NCBI GenBank assembly: GCA_023957315.1
Contig: JAMLHE010000009.1
Location: 50,327 to 114,326 of the forward strand
DNA length: 64,000 nucleotides
Direction: 5' to 3'
DNA from: Candidatus Kapaibacterium sp.
GTDB taxonomy: Bacteria; Bacteroidota; Ignavibacteria; Kapaibacteriales; UBA2268
The translations under genes and the position numbers were made by a program. Positions 44,211 through 54,691 of the stretch are shown here, piece after piece. The notes beneath the pieces are model-generated. The model did not search any database. It was not told where the DNA came from and saw nothing but the letters and a program-made list of their open reading frames with translations. Position 1 is the first letter of the stretch, and each line of letters opens with the position of its first letter.

Positions 44211-46586
44211 ATGAAAAATTTAAGTTTACAGTTTTCAATTTTGGTGGTGTTGATGTTCCTTTATGCAGATTTGCATAGTGAAGAGATTACGCTCATTAGC
44301 CCGGCTACAGGAGCCGTCATTTGCTCAGACGATGCATTAGTCGTGCAATTCGAGGAAATCATGACGCAAGCTGTCGATATTTCCCTCATTGATTTCCAAT
44401 TCCATGAAAGGAAGCTATTGGCAAAATCATTCACGGGCTCGACTTTCATTTGGGAAATTAACGACCCTGCATGGTATGATAAAGAGATAGGACTTGTAAT
44501 CGAAAATTCTCAAACACAAGAATTATTGACACAAATAGCCCCACTAAAAATTGCCATATCCCCGAAAATCACTTCCCAAACCGAATCTGCAATTGTTTGC
44601 AAAGGCGAACTAATCGTTTTGCAAGTAGATGCCGATGGTAGTGGTCTAAAATATCAATGGTACAGAGACGGTGAATTAATCCCCGATGCAAACAAAACTG
44701 CATTGATTTTCGAGAATGCAGAGCATGATTTAATTGGCATTTACCATTGTGTCGTTTCCTCCGATTATTCGTGCCAATCAGTTATGAGCAGTCCTATCAG
44801 CGTATTTGTTTCAACAAAAACTCAATTTACAGTTGCACCGCTCAATATTCAATGGACATATAAGGCAACTATAGGATTCAAAGTTGGAATTCACTCTTTG
44901 GATTTGGAGGAAGCCAGAAACACAAAATTTCGCTGGTATCGCGATACTTTAAATATTTATACCTTGTCGCCTGAAATCATCGCACTTGAAGATGGCGGCA
45001 GAATCAGCGGAGCTTGGTCTGACCATTTAATAATCAAGGATATGATACATTCCGACAGAGGCAGATACTTTTGCATTGCTGAAGGACGCTGCGGAAAGGA
45101 TACTATTTACACCTTTATTGGTGATGACTTGTTCATGAAAATTACCAACTTAGGATATGATTATAACGATTGTGAAGGCGGCGTTGCCTTTCTCGAAGTT
45201 GAGGTTGAAAAATTGGTGGATGCCGAAATTGAATACCAATGGTACAACACAGGGCTGAGACTGATTGAAGAATCAGAAAAATTTGTGGGGACAAAAACAT
45301 CAAAGCTGCAAATTAATGATGTGCAAAAAGCAGATGCAAAAGCATATTATTGTAGGGTGACAATGCCGAAATATGATATATTTCAAAATTCGGAAATTTT
45401 CACAATTAACCCTGCTTACCTTCCTGAAATTATACGCGAGCCGAAAGATTATATAGTACGTGACCGCGAAAATTTATACATCGGACAACTTGCCATTTTG
45501 ACAGGAATCAGTAGTAATAGAATTTGTAAATTTGAGTGGTTCCGAAATGATACCTTAGTCAACACTGGTTATAGTATGGGAAGTTCGACTTATTTGATCG
45601 GACCACCCTGGAATCCTCGTATGGCTGTCCCTACGGACGTCGGGAGATATCACTGCGTTATAACGCACCAATGTACAACATTGACAACTAAATCCGTAAA
45701 TGTAGTTTGGGGTTATGACGATGTCATTCTATGCAATTTCGAAAAAGGTGTCCTCGAAGTTGATAAAGCTAAAGATGGCGAAGAAAAATACACTTACATT
45801 TGGCATAAGGAAAAGAAACCATTTGTACCTAATTTCAGAATTAAAGGCAACGGAACACATAAACTCGAATTTTCTTGGGTAATAGTTGATGATAGTGGTT
45901 CGTACGAAGTATGGCGTCAACATAAAGAAAGCGGAGAGCTCGAATATTTGGGCAAAATTTATCTCGAAGTCAAAGGACCGCCTGAAGTTAGAAAGCAATT
46001 CCCCGCTTTGATAGTCAATGAAGGGAACTACTTGCCAAAGAAGAATTGTGCTGTCTATTCGCATGGACCTATGCTATTTGCCCAACTTTATTATGAAGAT
46101 GCCCCTTTGGGTGAAGTTGAAGTTCGTGAAATTACAAATATCAACCACAAATTTCATGCTTACTATCTTGGTGGCTATAATACAAATCTACAATCCGGCA
46201 TTTACAAATACAAATTCTGGAATGAATGTGGCGAATCTTGGTCTGAACAATTTGAAATTATTAACTCAAATTATAAGCCTTCGGGCGAAGTAAAGCCCGG
46301 TGGAGACGATGATTATGTGTCTTCTGTCTCGGATTTTGCAATTCCACAGATGTTTATATACCCAAATCCGGCAAGAGATTATCTGACTGTACATTTTGCG
46401 GACTTAAAAGCTTCAGTTATAACTATTAGAGATTTATTAGGCGTCGAAATAGATAAAATAGCAATCGAAAACCATTCTAATTCGGTGATAATAGATTTAT
46501 CAGGATATAATTTGCCTAAAGGCGCATATTTCATTCAAGCAACAGATGGTTCTCGAATTCTGTATGATAGATTTATAGTCGAATAG
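44211..46586 (+). CDS. Ig-domain T9SS-secreted protein (paralogue 1)
   Basis: From ATG 44211 the protein has 791 residues and begins with a signal peptide (MKNLSLQFSILVVLMFLYAD). At least three or four Ig-like domains follow, recognised by the YQWYRDG and YHCVVSSDYSC-type W and C pairs (for example KYQWYRDGELI and GRYFCIAEGRCGKD). The C-terminus is a T9SS sorting domain (FIYPNPARDYLTVHF..GAYFIQATDGSRI). The mature part is likely a surface adhesin or scaffold. The centre is nearly identical to the neighbouring gene at 46692-49064, but the first 100 and last 80 residues differ clearly. An AGGA upstream helps set the start, as ATG 44127 is less signal-like. Confidence 0.85.
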   Translation: MKNLSLQFSILVVLMFLYADLHSEEITLISPATGAVICSDDALVVQFEEIMTQAVDISLIDFQFHERKLLAKSFTGSTFIWEINDPAWYDKEIGLVIENSQTQELLTQIAPLKIAISPKITSQTESAIVCKGELIVLQVDADGSGLKYQWYRDGELIPDANKTALIFENAEHDLIGIYHCVVSSDYSCQSVMSSPISVFVSTKTQFTVAPLNIQWTYKATIGFKVGIHSLDLEEARNTKFRWYRDTLNIYTLSPEIIALEDGGRISGAWSDHLIIKDMIHSDRGRYFCIAEGRCGKDTIYTFIGDDLFMKITNLGYDYNDCEGGVAFLEVEVEKLVDAEIEYQWYNTGLRLIEESEKFVGTKTSKLQINDVQKADAKAYYCRVTMPKYDIFQNSEIFTINPAYLPEIIREPKDYIVRDRENLYIGQLAILTGISSNRICKFEWFRNDTLVNTGYSMGSSTYLIGPPWNPRMAVPTDVGRYHCVITHQCTTLTTKSVNVVWGYDDVILCNFEKGVLEVDKAKDGEEKYTYIWHKEKKPFVPNFRIKGNGTHKLEFSWVIVDDSGSYEVWRQHKESGELEYLGKIYLEVKGPPEVRKQFPALIVNEGNYLPKKNCAVYSHGPMLFAQLYYEDAPLGEVEVREITNINHKFHAYYLGGYNTNLQSGIYKYKFWNECGESWSEQFEIINSNYKPSGEVKPGGDDDYVSSVSDFAIPQMFIYPNPARDYLTVHFADLKASVITIRDLLGVEIDKIAIENHSNSVIIDLSGYNLPKGAYFIQATDGSRILYDRFIVE

Positions 46587-46691
46587 CCTTAGAAACCGTT
46601 CTGTGCTTTTAGTTAAATTAGATGTTTATAATATCTGAATAGATGTTCTTTGCCTAAAAAAAACAATGGTATGAATTCAATCGGAGTGTTT

Positions 46692-49064
46692 ATGTCACGA
46701 AATAATATTTTGAAATTAATCATAATTGGGCTTCTTCATTTTCAAATTTCATTTGCTCAAGAGAAACTTGATATTGTCAGCCCGGAGCCATATTCTGTAA
46801 TTTGTTCGGATTCTCCACTTATTATCAAATTCAGCGATAATGTTGAAAACGTAAGAATTAGCTTGGCTGAATATCAATTCGGCGAATCAAAACTGTTGAC
46901 CAATAGTTTTAGCGGAAACGAATTTACTTTGATTATTGATGACCCTTATTGGTATGATATAGATTTAAACATCATTGTTGACAACGGCGAATTAAGCGAC
47001 CAAATAGCGAGAGTTGATAATATACGAATCGCCACTACTCCGAAAATCACTTCCCAAACCGAATCTGCAATTGTATGCAAAGGCGAGCCAATCGTGTTGA
47101 AGATTGATGCCGATGGTAGCGGACTAAAATATCAATGGTACAGAGACGGGAAATTAATCCCCGGTGCGAACAAGACAGCATTGATTTTCGAGAATGCAGA
47201 GTATGAATTAAATGGCACTTACCAATGCGTCGTATCATCCGATTATTCGTGTCAATCAGTTATGAGCAGTCCTATCAGCGTATTTGTATCAACAAAAACT
47301 CAATTTACAGTTGCCCCGCTTAGTAAACAATGGACATATAAAGCAACGGCAGAATTCAAAGTGGGAATTCACTCCTTGGATTTGGAAGAAGCCGGAAATA
47401 CTAAATTTCGCTGGTATCGCGACACTTTAAATGTTTTTACAAGAGTGCCGGAAATCATCGCACTCAAAGATGGCGGCAGAATCAGCGGAGCTTGGTCTGA
47501 CCATTTGATAATTAAAGATATGGTATATTCCGACAGAGGCACATACTTTTGCATCGCTGAGGGGCGCTGCGGAAAGGATACTATTTACACCTCTATTGGC
47601 GATGGTTTTTATATGAAAATTCACAATATTGGGTTTGATTACGACGATTGCGAAGGCGGCACTGCATATCTCGAGGTAGAAGTCGAAACATTGGTTGATG
47701 CCAAATTAGAATATCAATGGTACAATACCGGGCTGAGGCTGGTTAAAGAATCAGAAAAGTTTGTAGGAACCAAAACCAAAAGACTTCAGATAAACGACGT
47801 TCAAAATAAAGATGCGATAGCCTATTATTGCAGGGTAACGATGCCGGAATTTGATATTTCTCAAAATTCGCAACTATTCACAATAGACCCTGCTTTTTTA
47901 CCTTTTATTACGAGACAGCCGGAGGATTTTGTTGTTCTTGATAGAGCTAATTTTTATGCCGGTCAAGTCGAACTCAGGACTTATATCTATAGCAATAGAT
48001 TGTGCAAATTTGAGTGGTTCCAAGATGACTCGAGTGTCAAATCCGAATATCATATGTCCGCCTCGAATTATGATTTGGGAGAAAGAGGCTTTCCACGCAT
48101 GGCTGTGCCATCTGACGTTGGCAAATATTATTGCGTTATCACGCATCCTTGCACAACGTTGGTAACTAATACTGTAAATGTATATTGGGGCAATGAAGAT
48201 GTCATTTATTGCACTTTCGACAAAGGAGTCCTCGAATTTGAAAAAGCAAATGATGGTGAAGAAAATTACAATTACATTTGGCACAAAGACAAGAAGTCCC
48301 TTGTTCCCAATTTCCGTATCAAAGGCAACGGAACACATAAACTTGATTTTACTTGGGTAATAGTGGATGATACCGGTTCCTACGAAGCTTGGCGACAACA
48401 TAAAGAAAGCGGAGAACTCGAATATTTGGGCTTAATTTATCTCGAAGTCAAAGGTTCGCCTGAAGTTAGAAAGCAATTCCCCCCAACGATAGTCAATCAA
48501 GACAACTACTTGCCACATAAGAATTGTGCTGTTTATTCGCATGGACCAATACTGTATGCACAACTGTATTTCGAAGATGAACCCTTGGGAAAAGTTGAAG
48601 AACGTAAAATCACCGGTTACCTCGAAAAATTCCATGCTTTCTACATTGGTGGCTACAACACAAATCTCAAATCCGGCATTTACAAATACAAATTCTGGAA
48701 TGAATGTGGTGAAATTTGGTCTGAGCCATTTGAAATTATTAACACAAATTACAAACCCTCCGGAGAGGTAAAGTCCGGTGGAGATGATGATTATGTGTCG
48801 TCAGTTTCGGATTTGACCATTCCACAGATGTTTATATACCCAAATCCGGCAAGAGATTTGCTGACAGTGCATTGCGCCCATTTTGTTCCGCGAACGATTA
48901 TAATTCGTAACCTTGTAGGTGAAGAAATCTATCGGGCAGAGTTAGAAACGGATGCAAGTTCAGTCCCGATTAATTTAGCAGATAAAAAATTACCATCGGG
49001 AATGTATTTCATTCATGTCACCGATGGTCTAAATTTCTTAGTAGAAAAAATTATTCTGCAATAG
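46692..49064 (+). CDS. Ig-domain T9SS-secreted protein (paralogue 2)
   Basis: From ATG 46692, after CGGAG, the protein has 790 residues with a signal peptide (MSRNNILKLIIIGLLHFQIS). The tandem Ig-like domains match those of the gene before it, for instance SQTESAIVCKGEPIVL and LKYQWYRDGKLI. Across residues about 110-710 the two are roughly 80-90% identical by eye. The N-terminal 100 residues and the CTD (FIYPNPARDLLTVHC..GMYFIHVTDGLNF) fall to about 40-45%. This looks like a tandem duplication with later exchange. The gap between them is 105 bases. A surface role is inferred. Confidence 0.85.
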   Translation: MSRNNILKLIIIGLLHFQISFAQEKLDIVSPEPYSVICSDSPLIIKFSDNVENVRISLAEYQFGESKLLTNSFSGNEFTLIIDDPYWYDIDLNIIVDNGELSDQIARVDNIRIATTPKITSQTESAIVCKGEPIVLKIDADGSGLKYQWYRDGKLIPGANKTALIFENAEYELNGTYQCVVSSDYSCQSVMSSPISVFVSTKTQFTVAPLSKQWTYKATAEFKVGIHSLDLEEAGNTKFRWYRDTLNVFTRVPEIIALKDGGRISGAWSDHLIIKDMVYSDRGTYFCIAEGRCGKDTIYTSIGDGFYMKIHNIGFDYDDCEGGTAYLEVEVETLVDAKLEYQWYNTGLRLVKESEKFVGTKTKRLQINDVQNKDAIAYYCRVTMPEFDISQNSQLFTIDPAFLPFITRQPEDFVVLDRANFYAGQVELRTYIYSNRLCKFEWFQDDSSVKSEYHMSASNYDLGERGFPRMAVPSDVGKYYCVITHPCTTLVTNTVNVYWGNEDVIYCTFDKGVLEFEKANDGEENYNYIWHKDKKSLVPNFRIKGNGTHKLDFTWVIVDDTGSYEAWRQHKESGELEYLGLIYLEVKGSPEVRKQFPPTIVNQDNYLPHKNCAVYSHGPILYAQLYFEDEPLGKVEERKITGYLEKFHAFYIGGYNTNLKSGIYKYKFWNECGEIWSEPFEIINTNYKPSGEVKSGGDDDYVSSVSDLTIPQMFIYPNPARDLLTVHCAHFVPRTIIIRNLVGEEIYRAELETDASSVPINLADKKLPSGMYFIHVTDGLNFLVEKIILQ

Positions 49065-49069
49065 CTAAT

Positions 49070-49609
49070 TTATTTCGTTTTCTTGATTTTCGTTGGGTCA
49101 GGAGATAGAATAACAGACAGATTTCTGCCTTCCATTTTGGGCAATACGTCAACTTTAGCTATATCTTGCAATTCTTCGATGAATCGCATCAAGAGTTCTT
49201 TGCCGATTTCTTGGTGAGTAATTTCGCGACCACGGAACATAACGGAAGCCTTCACCTTGTTGCCTTCTTCGAGGAAAGCACGGGCGTGACGAGCTTTGAA
49301 ATTAAAATCGTGAGTGTCAGTTCTCCATTTGAATCTGACTTCTTTCATTTGCTGTTGGACTTGGTTGCGTTTTTGCAACTTATCTTTTTTCTGCAATTCA
49401 TATGCAAATTTGCCGAAATCAATGATTTTACACACCGGTGGTTCGGCTTTTGGTGCAACTTCTACCAAATCAAGCTCTTTTTGTTCAGCAAGTTTAATAG
49501 CGTCACGAGTTTTCATAACGCCAAGCATTTCACCTTCGGCATCAATGACACGTACTTCGGGTACTTTAATTTCGTTGTTAGTCCTGTGAGATTTTTGTGG
49601 TTCTTTCAT
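49070..49609 (-). CDS. infC: Translation initiation factor IF-3
   Basis: IF-3 binds the 30S subunit and checks the start codon pairing. The core begins HRTNNEIKVPEVRVIDAEG and continues GVMKTRDAIKLAEQKELDLVEV and PPVCKIIDFGKFAYE. The C-terminal domain has KEVRFKWRTDTHDFNFKARHARAFLEEGNKVKAS. I take ATG 49609 (179 residues), with an AAGGGG very close before it. An in-frame TTG at 49651 with GAGG seven bases upstream would add 14 residues and is a serious alternative, since infC often uses unusual starts. The usual partners rpmI and rplT are not downstream: the next gene is the convergent Ig protein. Confidence 0.93.
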   Translation of the reverse strand: MKEPQKSHRTNNEIKVPEVRVIDAEGEMLGVMKTRDAIKLAEQKELDLVEVAPKAEPPVCKIIDFGKFAYELQKKDKLQKRNQVQQQMKEVRFKWRTDTHDFNFKARHARAFLEEGNKVKASVMFRGREITHQEIGKELLMRFIEELQDIAKVDVLPKMEGRNLSVILSPDPTKIKKTK

Positions 49610-49808
49610 ACCCCTTGGGGCTACAAAATGCGCGAAATAAATTGACTTCAATCAGTTCCTCAAAATGTTAATAATACAAAATTGTGCTAAATACAGTATT
49701 TCTATTTGTTAAAAATAATAAAAAAAAACCACATAGTGCTATTTTACCTCAAAATTTTGTTAATTTGCATGTTTATTTTCAACTTAAACGAAAATTATTT
49801 TTCAAAAT

Positions 49809-51341
49809 ATGACAGAACAACACATAGACCCCGAATTAAGAAGGCTTGAAGAGATTGAACTATTAGAGTCCAAAGGAATCAACCCGTATCCATATTCATT
49901 CGAGAAAACTCACAATTCATCGGAAATATTGAACAATTTTGACGATGAAAATCCTGCAAACTTCGCATCAGTAAGTATCGCGGGGAGAATCATGAGTTTC
50001 CGCCGTATGGGTAAAGCTACTTTTTGCCACATTTTAGACCAAAGCGGTAAAATTCAACTATACTTCAAGAAAGACGAAATAGGTGAAAATTATGATAATT
50101 TAAAACTATACGATATTGGCGACATTATCGGAGTGCATGGCTACGTGTTCAGAACGAAGATGGGCGAAATCTCGGTTCATGTTAAATCTCAAGAATTGCT
50201 TGCGAAATCTCTCAAACCACTTCCTGTAGCGAAAGAAGAAGTTGACGAAGCCGGCAACAAAATTGTCCACGATGCCTTTACCGACAAGGAATCTCGCTAT
50301 CGTAAGCGTTATATTGATTTGATTGTCAATAGCGAAATCCGCAATACTTTCGTCAAGCGAGCAAAAATTATCAGCACAATGCGAAATTTCTTCGATAGTC
50401 GCGGTTGGCTCGAGGTAGAAACTCCAATCTTGCAACCTATTTATGGCGGTGCTACTGCACGCCCATTTGTGAGTCACCACAATGCACTCGATATTCCGCT
50501 TTACTTGCGTATTGCAGATGAGCTATACCTCAAAAGATTGATTGTGGGTGGTTTTGAAGGCGTTTACGAAATCAGCAAAAACTTCCGTAACGAAGGTATG
50601 GACAAGATGCACAATCCTGAGTTTACTGCAATGGAAATCTACGTTGCCTACAAGGATTATAATTGGATGATGCAACTGACTGAGGAATTAATCAATAAAA
50701 TTTGCAAAGAAGTCAACGGAAGCGAAAATGTCACGCTCGGCGATAATAGCATAAGTTTTGCGCTGCCATTCCGACGTGCTAAGATGTTTGATTTGTACAA
50801 GGAATATACAGGCAAAGATTTGAAAGGTCTATCGCGTGACGAGCTTGCATCTGCCGCAAAGGAAATGGGAATCGAAACCGACAAAACGATGAGCTCGATG
50901 AAAATTCTCGATTTGATTTTTGGTGAAAAAGTGGAGCATCGCCTGATAGAGCCTACATTCGTAGTTGATTACCCGATTGAAATGTCGCCTTTAGCCAAAA
51001 AACACCGTACTGAAGACGGTTTGGTAGAGCGTTTTGAACTATTTGTAAACGGTAGCGAAATTGCGAATTGCTTCTCGGAATTGAATGACCCACGCGACCA
51101 AAGAGCGCGTCTCGAAGAACAATCCCGTATTAGAGCCGACGGCGACGATGAAGCAATGGTCGTTGATGAAGATTTCTTGAATGCTTTGGAAATCGGAATG
51201 CCTCCGACTGCAGGATTGGGAGTAGGCATTGATAGATTGGTAATGTTGATGACAGGCGAAACTTCTATTCGCGACGTCTTATTTTTCCCTCAAATGCGAC
51301 CAGAAAAAGTAAAAAAAGCCGAGCAAAGCGAAAATGGATAG
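49809..51341 (+). CDS. lysS: Lysine--tRNA ligase (class II)
   Basis: LysS charges tRNA-Lys. The 510 residues have the OB-fold anticodon domain (about 55-160, with [21 protein letters not shown]). The class II catalytic core contains motif 2 ([20 protein letters not shown]) and motif 3 ([15 protein letters not shown]). Its stop overlaps the start of the mscS-like gene by 8 bases. The intergenic space to infC upstream is divergent, with an imperfect TTAATTTG box. Confidence 0.98.
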   Translation: MTEQHIDPELRRLEEIELLESKGINPYPYSFEKTHNSSEILNNFDDENPANFASVSIAGRIMSFRRMGKATFCHILDQSGKIQLYFKKDEIGENYDNLKLYDIGDIIGVHGYVFRTKMGEISVHVKSQELLAKSLKPLPVAKEEVDEAGNKIVHDAFTDKESRYRKRYIDLIVNSEIRNTFVKRAKIISTMRNFFDSRGWLEVETPILQPIYGGATARPFVSHHNALDIPLYLRIADELYLKRLIVGGFEGVYEISKNFRNEGMDKMHNPEFTAMEIYVAYKDYNWMMQLTEELINKICKEVNGSENVTLGDNSISFALPFRRAKMFDLYKEYTGKDLKGLSRDELASAAKEMGIETDKTMSSMKILDLIFGEKVEHRLIEPTFVVDYPIEMSPLAKKHRTEDGLVERFELFVNGSEIANCFSELNDPRDQRARLEEQSRIRADGDDEAMVVDEDFLNALEIGMPPTAGLGVGIDRLVMLMTGETSIRDVLFFPQMRPEKVKKAEQSENG

Positions 51342-52236
51342 TGCAATAGAATTAATATTAGAGCAACTTCATACTTGGTATATAAATTTTTGGAGCACAT
51401 TTCCAAATTTGATAGCTGCCATTCTGTTTTTACTTGTATATATTCTATTTTTCCGTTGGTTAAAACGTGCTTTGGTCAGGCTTCTCGAAAAAACTATTGA
51501 CTATAACCCTGTTTACAAGCTGATAGTTAATATAAGTTATGTGACAATTGTCACTATTGGTTTACTTATAGCTCTGGGAATTTTGAAATTAGACGGTACT
51601 GTCAATAAATTACTTGCCGGTGCGGGTATAATCGGGCTGGGGATTTCATTCGCTTTCCAAGATATTATGGCAAATATCTTTTCGGGGGCTTATATCACCA
51701 TGAAGCAAGTGTTCCGAGTCGGTGATTATATCGAATCGAATGGCATTTTTGGCTCTGTAAAAGGAATCAAACTCCGTTCGATTGCCATTAACAATTTGGA
51801 TGGGCAAGAAGTCCTGATTCCAAGTCGCTTGGTATTGCAACAACCTCTGACCAATTATTCCGCCACCGGAACGAGACGTGTGGTAGTCGAAGTTGGTATT
51901 TCATACGGTGAAGATTTGGAAAAAGTCAAAAAAGTTGTCCTCGAAACAATTAATTCGATTGATGGCAGATTGAAAGACAAGCCGGTAGAATTTTTCTTTA
52001 CCGAATTTGGCGATAGCTCAATTAATTTCATGTGCCGTTACTGGATTGCATATGACCGCGAGCCGGACTACAAACATTCATTGAGCGATGCAATTATAAA
52101 AATCAAAGCTGCTTTCAATGAAAATGATATTACGATTCCATTCCCAATACGTACTCTTGATTTTGGTATCAAGGGTGGCAAGCAGCTTTCAGAGACAGTA
52201 TTGCAAATTAAATCCGATAAAGCTGACGAAAAATAA
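51334..52236 (+). CDS. Small-conductance mechanosensitive channel (MscS family)
   Basis: The 300-residue protein has three N-terminal membrane helices (about 20-45, 66-90 and 95-125). The last of these has the MscS pore-lining pattern [26 protein letters not shown]. The cytoplasmic beta domain begins [25 protein letters not shown]. It relieves osmotic pressure when the membrane stretches. It overlaps lysS by 8 bases and the M50 protease gene by 1 base, so the three are read together. Confidence 0.92.
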   Translation: MDSAIELILEQLHTWYINFWSTFPNLIAAILFLLVYILFFRWLKRALVRLLEKTIDYNPVYKLIVNISYVTIVTIGLLIALGILKLDGTVNKLLAGAGIIGLGISFAFQDIMANIFSGAYITMKQVFRVGDYIESNGIFGSVKGIKLRSIAINNLDGQEVLIPSRLVLQQPLTNYSATGTRRVVVEVGISYGEDLEKVKKVVLETINSIDGRLKDKPVEFFFTEFGDSSINFMCRYWIAYDREPDYKHSLSDAIIKIKAAFNENDITIPFPIRTLDFGIKGGKQLSETVLQIKSDKADEK

Positions 52237-53264
52237 TGAAAGCTCGCACGATTGCAATCCATTTGTTGCTTTTTATAGCAACTTTCGCTACATGTATGAT
52301 GGCAGGGGCTCAATGGGCGTTCAAAGACTTTTGGGAAATCACGAATTGGATTTATGGCATCGAATACGCTGCTTTGGTGATGATATTTTTATCCTTCCAT
52401 GAGTTTGGGCATTATTTTGCAGCACGTTTACATGGTGTAGATGTCACATTGCCCTATTACATTCCATTTCCCTTTACTTTCACAATCAATTTCGGCACTT
52501 TCGGGGCAGTCATCAAAACTCGGACTCCAATTCTAAGCCGAAAGGCTCTATTCGATATTGGTGTCGCCGGACCATTAGCAGGATTTGTGGTTTGTGTGCT
52601 TTATCTTATATACGGATTGAACAATCTTCCGCCAATTGATTTTATTTACGCTATTCACCCTGAATATTTGCTCGAACACAATGGCATAATTCCTACTCAC
52701 GGTTTGCATTTTGGCAATACGATGCTTTATTCTTTTCTGACAAATGTGATTGATACGAGTAATGGATTTTTGCCACCGATGAATGAAATTTATCATTATC
52801 CCTTCTTGAATGTCGGTTGGTTTGGGCTATTTGTGACTACTTTGAATATGATGCCGATTGGTCAACTTGATGGTGGACACATATCGTACGCAATGTTTGG
52901 CAGAAAAATGCAATTCAAAATCGCTAAAATCACTTGGTGGATTTTGATGACAATCGGCTTTTTCGCGATTTTATCATTTGCACGGGAATTTTTGAGTTTA
53001 CAATCCGATGTTAAATTTGTAATATTTTTGAAAGATATTTTCTTGCCTCCTCTCAATTTTTTGTATAATCTATTTCCAATTGCATTCCAAGGTTGGGGTG
53101 GGTGGCTGATTTGGGGATTGATTGCAAAGTTCTTTATCAAGCTGAGACACCCCCAAGTTGAAGATGAATCGCCAATCGGAACCAAAAGGATGATAATCGG
53201 TTGGGTTTCATTCGTCATATTGTTTTTGAGTTTTTCATACTCAGGAATTTATATTATTGAATAA
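52236..53264 (+). CDS. Site-2 protease family (M50) membrane metalloprotease
   Basis: The 342-residue multi-span protein has the zinc motif HEFGH at about 55-59 and a distal MMPIGQLDGGHISYAMFG that supplies the third zinc ligand Asp. Neither a PDZ nor a CBS domain is seen. Relatives cut transmembrane regulatory proteins inside the membrane. The substrate is unknown. The start overlaps the mscS-like stop at TAATG. The aminotransferase begins 15 bases on. Confidence 0.9.
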   Translation: MKARTIAIHLLLFIATFATCMMAGAQWAFKDFWEITNWIYGIEYAALVMIFLSFHEFGHYFAARLHGVDVTLPYYIPFPFTFTINFGTFGAVIKTRTPILSRKALFDIGVAGPLAGFVVCVLYLIYGLNNLPPIDFIYAIHPEYLLEHNGIIPTHGLHFGNTMLYSFLTNVIDTSNGFLPPMNEIYHYPFLNVGWFGLFVTTLNMMPIGQLDGGHISYAMFGRKMQFKIAKITWWILMTIGFFAILSFAREFLSLQSDVKFVIFLKDIFLPPLNFLYNLFPIAFQGWGGWLIWGLIAKFFIKLRHPQVEDESPIGTKRMIIGWVSFVILFLSFSYSGIYIIE

Positions 53265-53279
53265 TTCAGGAATTTTAAA

Positions 53280-54581
53280 ATGTCAAAAAGTAGAATAGAC
53301 GAGCTGCAAATCAATTTGAATCTAAACGTAAGAGGTTTGGTTACATCTGCTACTTTAGCTATTAACGAAAAATGCGCCAAACTCAAAACCGAAGGCAAAC
53401 CCGTTTACAGATTCGGGCTCGGGCAATCTCCGTTCCCTGTGCCGGAGAACGTCGTCCAAACTCTTAAAGATAATGCTTTTCAAAAAGATTACCAGCCCGT
53501 TAGAGGTTTATACCCGCTAAGAGAAGCAGTCGCGAATTTTCTGAGCGTAACACAAAAAGTGGATTCATCTCCTCGAAATATAATAATCGGTCCCGGCTCG
53601 AAGGAACTAATATTTTTGCTCCAATTAGTCTATTACGGAGATTTGATAATCCCGACTCCAAGTTGGGTGTCATATTCGCCTCAAGCCAGAATTATCGGAC
53701 GCCATGTGCATTGGGTTCCCACAAAAAAAGAAGAAAATTACAGATTGTCTCCTGAAAAATTAGATATGATTTGCAGGACAGACCCAAAGAAACCACGTGT
53801 TGTGATTCTGAATTACCCTGCAAATCCTACCGGTAGCACATATTCTATCGAAAGATTGAAAGAATTGGCTGAAGTCGCCCGCAAATATCAGGTGATTTTA
53901 GTTTCAGATGAAATTTACGGGCTATTGCATTACAATAATCAACATGTTTCTATAGCAAGGTATTATCCCGAAGGCACAATTATCAGCACCGGACTTAGTA
54001 AATGGTGCGGTGCCGGCGGTTGGAGATTGGGGGCATTTTCATTCCCGGAGAATCTATATTGGCTGCGTGATGCAATTTCTACCGTAGCGAGCGAAACATT
54101 CACTTCTACAAGTGCACCTATTCAATATGCCGCTGTTACTGCTTTTAATGGCGGAATCTGGATGGACGACTATCTATACCATGCGCGACGCGTTTTGCGT
54201 GAAATTTACAAATTCATTTCCCACAAATTCGATAAATTGAATATTACGTACCCAACAGTTCATGGAGCTTTCTACATTTTCCCGGATTTTGAATTTTACA
54301 GAGAAAAACTGAAATCCAAAGATATTTACACTTCAGTAGAGCTTTGCGAGAGATTGCTTGAGGATACAGGTTTTGCGATGTTGCCCGGTACAGATTTCGG
54401 TCGTCAGCCCGAAGAACTGACTTCGCGAATTGCTTTTGTTGATTTTAATGGTGCCGAAGCTTTGGAAGCATCACGAAAAAACAATGGAATACGTCCATTA
54501 GATGGCGATTTTGTCCTAAATCATTGCGGAAATATTTCTGTAGCATTTGAAAAACTTGAACAATGGTTAGGTGATTTGTAA
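53280..54581 (+). CDS. Class I/II pyridoxal-phosphate aminotransferase
   Basis: The 433-residue protein is of fold type I. Lys241 in STGLSKWCGAGGWRLG binds the PLP aldehyde, Asp210 and Tyr213 in LVSDEIYGLL contact the ring, and YPANPTGSTYS provides the Asn-Pro-Thr-Gly motif. IGPGSKELIFLLQLV gives the phosphate-binding Gly-Ser. The overall pattern is aspartate/aromatic aminotransferase-like. The location just before dapA invites a link to lysine/diaminopimelate synthesis, but the substrate cannot be read. Confidence 0.92.
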   Translation: MSKSRIDELQINLNLNVRGLVTSATLAINEKCAKLKTEGKPVYRFGLGQSPFPVPENVVQTLKDNAFQKDYQPVRGLYPLREAVANFLSVTQKVDSSPRNIIIGPGSKELIFLLQLVYYGDLIIPTPSWVSYSPQARIIGRHVHWVPTKKEENYRLSPEKLDMICRTDPKKPRVVILNYPANPTGSTYSIERLKELAEVARKYQVILVSDEIYGLLHYNNQHVSIARYYPEGTIISTGLSKWCGAGGWRLGAFSFPENLYWLRDAISTVASETFTSTSAPIQYAAVTAFNGGIWMDDYLYHARRVLREIYKFISHKFDKLNITYPTVHGAFYIFPDFEFYREKLKSKDIYTSVELCERLLEDTGFAMLPGTDFGRQPEELTSRIAFVDFNGAEALEASRKNNGIRPLDGDFVLNHCGNISVAFEKLEQWLGDL

Positions 54582-54691
54582 AATAATAGCTTTTTTTGTT
54601 GGAAAGAAAATGTTATTTTGTAAAATTAAATCAACCCCAATGGAATGATTTAATTTTTATAACATGATTATAAAACGATTACGGGAGAATA

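Noticed and set aside
44211..49064. Tandem Ig genes as an assembly duplication
   Set aside because: The ends differ by about half their residues, and scattered substitutions occur in the centre, so the copies are real paralogues.
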